Shown here piece after piece: positions 60,932-64,000 of a DNA stretch of 64,000 nucleotides. The notes under the pieces were generated by a model. The model was not told the origin of the DNA. It ran no database searches and was given only the letters and a program-made list of their open reading frames with translations. How positions within the stretch are numbered: position 1 is the first letter of the stretch; each line of letters starts with the position of its first letter. The DNA lies in assembly GCA_049700195.1 (NCBI GenBank), contig JBNAVY010000006.1, positions 14,417 through 78,416 of the forward strand. Reading direction: 5' to 3'. Both the position numbers and the translations under genes were made by a program. Source of the DNA: JBNAVY01 sp049700195 (GTDB lineage Bacteria; Bacillota; Thermoanaerobacteria; Thermoanaerobacterales; Thermoanaerobacteraceae).

Positions 60932-62086
60932 TTATACTACTTTATACACAATTTCCCCATTAACCATTGTCATATCTACAGTTAAATCACTGTTTAGAAT
61001 GGTTATGTCAGCATCTTTTCCTATAGCTATGCTGCCTTTTCTGTCAGCTATGCCAATTACTTTTGCAGGGTTTTCTGAAACCATCTTGCAAGCTTCAAAA
61101 AGTGTTATTCCAAGAGATGTTATATTTGCTACAGCTTTATCCAATGTCAAAGTACTTCCTGCCAAAGTGCCATTCTCAAGCCTTGCCTCTTTATTTTTCA
61201 CATAAACTTTTTGCCCTCCAAGACTGTATTCTCCATCTCCTAAACCACAAGCTGCCATAGCATCAGAAATTAATACTACTCTATCTGTCCCTTTTATTTT
61301 TAAAAGTATTTTTACTGCCGCAGGATGTGAATGTATAAAGTCGCATATCAACTCGCTGTATAATCTGTCATCCAGAAAAACTTCTCCTAAAGCACCTGGC
61401 TCCCTGTGGTGAAGCCCTTTCATGCCATTATATGTATGAACTGCTATTGTAGCACCATGATCTACTCCATTTTTCATCTCTTCATAAGTAGCATTTGTAT
61501 GCCCTAATGATACTCTTATATTTTTTTTAGTTACATATTCTACAAATTCCCCATTCTTGTCCTTCTCTGGCGCCAGTGCTATTACTTTTATGTTTCCATT
61601 TGAAGCTTCAATAAACTTGTCCATTATGTCTATGTTTGGTTCTAAGATGTATCTATCATCCTGTGCCCCTTTGTGTTCTTTGCTTATAAAGGGTCCTTCC
61701 ACATATGCACCTAAAACTTGCGCACCTTCTGTACCCTTTTTCATTGTCTCATTAATATTTTTAAGAGCATCTAAAATATAGGGCATATCCATTGTCATTG
61801 TAGTAGCACAAAAAGATGTAACCCCATGCCTTGCAAGGTGAACTGAAATAGCATTTAAAGCTTCATAAGTACCTTCCATTGAGTCATGCCCTACACCACC
61901 ATGTATGTGTATATCAATAAATCCAGGCACCACCTTTTTCCCTTTTAAATCAATTACTTCCGCATCATGTGTATTTATATTTTTACCTATATCGAAAATT
62001 TTACCCTCAGAAATTAATAAATCTTTGTCATATAAAATTTCATCCTCCAAATATATTTCGCCATGTTTTAATATAAGATTTTCCAT
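60932..62086 (-). CDS. nagA: N-acetylglucosamine-6-phosphate deacetylase
   Basis: A protein of about 384 residues of the amidohydrolase superfamily. It has VVPGFIDIHIHGGVGHDSME (metal-binding HxH-type region), GAYVEGPFISKEHKGAQ (metal Glu), SLGHTNATYEEM (metal His), HTYNGMKGLHHREPG and LISDAMAACGLGDG (catalytic Asp). It deacetylates GlcNAc-6-phosphate to glucosamine-6-phosphate for amino-sugar recycling or catabolism. The frame is open to 62122, but ATG 62084-62086 with GAGGTG before it gives the standard N-terminus MENLILKHGEIYL. nagB is not in the window. Confidence 0.94.
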   Translation of the reverse strand: MENLILKHGEIYLEDEILYDKDLLISEGKIFDIGKNINTHDAEVIDLKGKKVVPGFIDIHIHGGVGHDSMEGTYEALNAISVHLARHGVTSFCATTMTMDMPYILDALKNINETMKKGTEGAQVLGAYVEGPFISKEHKGAQDDRYILEPNIDIMDKFIEASNGNIKVIALAPEKDKNGEFVEYVTKKNIRVSLGHTNATYEEMKNGVDHGATIAVHTYNGMKGLHHREPGALGEVFLDDRLYSELICDFIHSHPAAVKILLKIKGTDRVVLISDAMAACGLGDGEYSLGGQKVYVKNKEARLENGTLAGSTLTLDKAVANITSLGITLFEACKMVSENPAKVIGIADRKGSIAIGKDADITILNSDLTVDMTMVNGEIVYKVV

Positions 62087-62248
62087 AAGTTTCACCTCAT
62101 TTAAATATACTCTTAGTTCCAATTCTGATTATATCATAAAAATTGTTTAAATTAATAATTACACATAAACATCAGTTTTATATCATTTTTTTATCACTAG
62201 TTATCTTTATAATAATATTAAAAAATAAAATATAAAGGAGAAATGAAC

Positions 62249-63107
62249 ATGCATAAAAAAAAAAGGCCATATTAGAACTTTTATACAAATATTTTTCTTT
62301 ATTTTGATTCTTTCAATATCTATAAATAAAACCTTATCTGAAAATGGCATATCTATACCATATATTTCAACTGCATCCCTACACGCTTTATGTCCTTTCG
62401 GTGGAGTTGTAACAATTTATCAATATATAACAACAGGAACATTTATTCAGAAAATACATGAATCTTCATTCATTCTAATGATTATAGGATTTATAATAGC
62501 TATATTATTTGGTCCTTTATTTTGTGGTTGGATTTGTCCTTTTGGAACTTTTCAGGAATTCATAGGAAAACTAGGCAAGAAAATTTTTAAAAAGCGATTT
62601 AACAATTTCATTCCTTACAAATACGATAAATATTTAAGATATTTACGATATTTTGTTCTTACTTGGGTTTTATATGCGACAATTTTAACAGGAAAATTGA
62701 TATTCCAGGATGTTGATCCCTATTATACATTATTTAATTTTTGGACTAGCGAAATTGCAGTTGGAGGAATTATAATACTATTTATTACATTTATATTGTC
62801 TGTTTTTATAGAAAGACCCTGGTGCAAATATTTATGCCCTTATGGAGCAGTACTTGGTATTTTTAATTTAGTTAGGTTGTTCCCAATAAAGAGAAATAAT
62901 AAAACATGCATAAATTGCAAAATTTGCGATCGTAATTGCCCAATGAATATAAAAGTTTCAGAAAAAACTATAATTAGGGATCACCAATGTATATCATGCC
63001 TTAAATGTACATCTGAGTATTCGTGCCCTATTAATAATACTGTAACAATCGAATCAATTATTCCTATAAAAGTTAATAATAAGGAGGAAAATAAATATGA
63101 AGCTTAA
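62249..63107 (+). CDS. NapH/CcoG-like membrane polyferredoxin, start out of frame because of an A10 run
   Basis: A membrane-bound 4Fe-4S protein of about 285 residues with helices and Fer4_5-type CGWICPFGTFQEF and CKYLCPYGAVLGIF, then two ferredoxin-like clusters, CINCKICDRNCPMN and CISCLKCTSEYSCP. It should pass electrons between a membrane donor and a soluble partner. The ribosome-binding site AAAGGAG and ATG 62249-62251 are followed by CAT and ten A; in that frame translation stops after 8 codons (TAG). Removing one A (A9) restores a continuous frame reading MHKKKGHIRTFIQIFF into the rest of the protein. The uninterrupted frame from TTG 62304 would lack half of the first helix. The gene is thus frameshifted, slippage-dependent, phase-variable, or the sequence has a one-base error. 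Confidence 0.72.
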
Positions 63108-63828
63108 TTCTAAAATTATAGGTATTATATTGCTTTTATTGTTATTTGGCGGGATTGGCATCGCAGAAGCAACAAATTACTGGAAAACAGAATCTTCAAA
63201 AGTACCAGCAACTTATATAGACGGCGAATTTGCTGGAGAATATAACCCGGCAGATATAAGAGGTTCTTATACTTTTAATGACATAAATAAATTCTTTAAA
63301 ATCCCTATTGATGAATTAGCCCAGGCATTTGGAATAAATACAAGCGATAAAGCATCTTTTAAAATAAATCAGCTTGAAACTGTTTACCAATATCTAAAAG
63401 ATAATGGCACTGAAATAGGAGTATCTTCTGTAAGGTTGTTTGTTTCACTTTATAATGGCTTGCCATATGACTTAAGCAATGACATATATTTACCACAAAG
63501 TGCAGTAGAAATTTTAAAAGCTAAAGACACTCTAACAGAGGAACAAATTAAGTATTTGGAAAACCATACTGTCAATATACAAAATCAATCAGAATATGTA
63601 AAAACAGAAAGCAATATTACAGAAAACTTAACAGATAGAACTATTAAAGGGAATACAACTTTTAAAGAAATAATAAATTGGGGTATATCAAAAGAAGAAA
63701 TTGAAGCTATATTAAATAAAAAAATCCAAAATACTGCATCAAAAATTAAAGATTATTGCTTAGAAAATAATATTGATTTTGAAACAATTAAAAATGAATT
63801 ACAAAATAAATTAAATACTCTAAAATAA
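63097..63828 (+). CDS. Secreted or membrane-anchored repeat protein, partner of the polyferredoxin
   Basis: A 243-residue protein with an N-terminal signal-anchor (residues 6-24) and two related segments: PADIRGSYTFNDINKFFKIP with IDELAQAFGI (51-80), and RTIKGNTTFKEIINWGISKE with EIEAILNKKI (181-210), each followed by a helix. Between them, NGLPYDLSNDIYLPQSAVEI and LTEEQIKYLENHTVNI resemble segments found next to 4Fe-4S membrane proteins in related anaerobes. I recognise the family pattern but not a named function. It overlaps the polyferredoxin gene by 11 bp, with AAGGAGG before the ATG, so the two act together, probably in an extracytoplasmic redox process. It has no cysteine in the repeats. 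Confidence 0.75.
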   Translation: MKLNSKIIGIILLLLLFGGIGIAEATNYWKTESSKVPATYIDGEFAGEYNPADIRGSYTFNDINKFFKIPIDELAQAFGINTSDKASFKINQLETVYQYLKDNGTEIGVSSVRLFVSLYNGLPYDLSNDIYLPQSAVEILKAKDTLTEEQIKYLENHTVNIQNQSEYVKTESNITENLTDRTIKGNTTFKEIINWGISKEEIEAILNKKIQNTASKIKDYCLENNIDFETIKNELQNKLNTLK

Positions 63829-63960
63829 GTTAAAAAAACTATAAATAATAACACTGAAATTTTGCTAAAATATAATTCGCTTTCTAATAGAAAATAGTTT
63901 TTTAAACTATTTAGTTAAAGTATATGTTATAACATTTATATTATTTCTCTATATTTGCAA

Positions 63961-63990
63961 AAAAGCCTGCCTAACAATAGGCAGACTTTT
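63961..63990. terminator. Terminator at the right end of the window
   Basis: AAAAGCCTGCCT (63961-63972) pairs with AGGCAGACTTTT (63979-63990), with one C-A mismatch, and T-runs on both strands. It lies 130 bp past the last gene, so it may also serve a convergent gene beyond the window. Confidence 0.75.
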
Positions 63991-64000
63991 TAAAATTTTA

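Noticed and set aside
1..64000. CRISPR arrays, insertion sequences, prophage or toxin-antitoxin modules
   Set aside because: No regularly spaced repeats, transposase or integrase motifs, att-like repeats or compositional break were visible; gene content is ordinary chromosomal metabolism, transport, repair and regulation.

Overview
The window looks like chromosomal DNA from an anaerobic, low-GC, probably thermophilic member of the Clostridia (Firmicutes). The base composition is strongly AT-rich, Shine-Dalgarno sites are strong, and TTG and GTG starts are common. The gene set is clostridial: AddAB, a LytS/YesN xylose sensor, a CdsB/CdsR cysteine desulfidase unit, FeoAB and a K+-independent H+-pyrophosphatase. 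The bifunctional archaeal-type fructose-1,6-bisphosphate aldolase/phosphatase is a gene found mostly in thermophiles. I cannot name the genus with confidence. I saw no tRNA, rRNA, CRISPR array, insertion sequence, prophage or integrase.

Layout, 1-8 kb: a pentose-type sugar ABC transporter (ATPase cut by the window edge, and its binding lipoprotein) lies downstream of a sensory operon. That operon encodes two membrane-anchored sugar-binding proteins, a LytS-type histidine kinase and a YesN-type AraC response regulator. At 7-11 kb fbp and hppA are divergent. At 11-17 kb are two tandem FAD oxidoreductase paralogues, two unrecognised small proteins, a DUF881 protein, a GNAT-like protein and a DedA protein. 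At 17-21 kb an operon encodes a GalT-like uridylyltransferase, a maltokinase-like kinase and a GT4 glycogen synthase-like enzyme. It has a near-consensus promoter, two LacI-type operators 84 bp apart and a terminator hairpin in its leader.

At 21-28 kb a 59-codon winged-helix protein, a Fur/PerR regulator and a 1-Cys peroxiredoxin form a peroxide-response operon. Next come patB and cdsB, divergent from a sigma-54 activator, with a -24/-12 promoter and paired operators, and then threonine aldolase. At 28-40 kb lies a DNA-repair operon, addB-addA-sbcD-sbcC. At 40-43 kb are a cation exchanger and a DUF1646 transporter preceded by what is probably a Na+-I (DUF1646-motif) riboswitch. At 43-49 kb are a MacB-type ABC exporter with a duplicated adaptor, a MATE exporter and TrmL.

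At 49-56 kb metal genes dominate: a PepSY protein, NikR with an ECF nickel transporter (NikM, NikN, NikQ, NikO type), and FeoAB with a candidate Fur box. At 56-62 kb are an aminotransferase coupled to a 32-codon ORF, an OPT peptide transporter with a DUF1028 hydrolase under operators probably bound by the neighbouring Lrp/AsnC regulator, and nagA. The window ends with a membrane polyferredoxin gene whose first codons contain an A10 run that puts the start out of frame, and a partner protein with an internal repeat.

The best material is regulatory rather than a new effector system: the Na+ riboswitch, the two-operator plus attenuator leader of the galT operon, the sigma-54 cysteine circuit, the interleaved inverted repeats of the OPT promoter, and the A10 frameshift. 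Several convergent gene pairs also share palindromic terminators that contain the stop codons.
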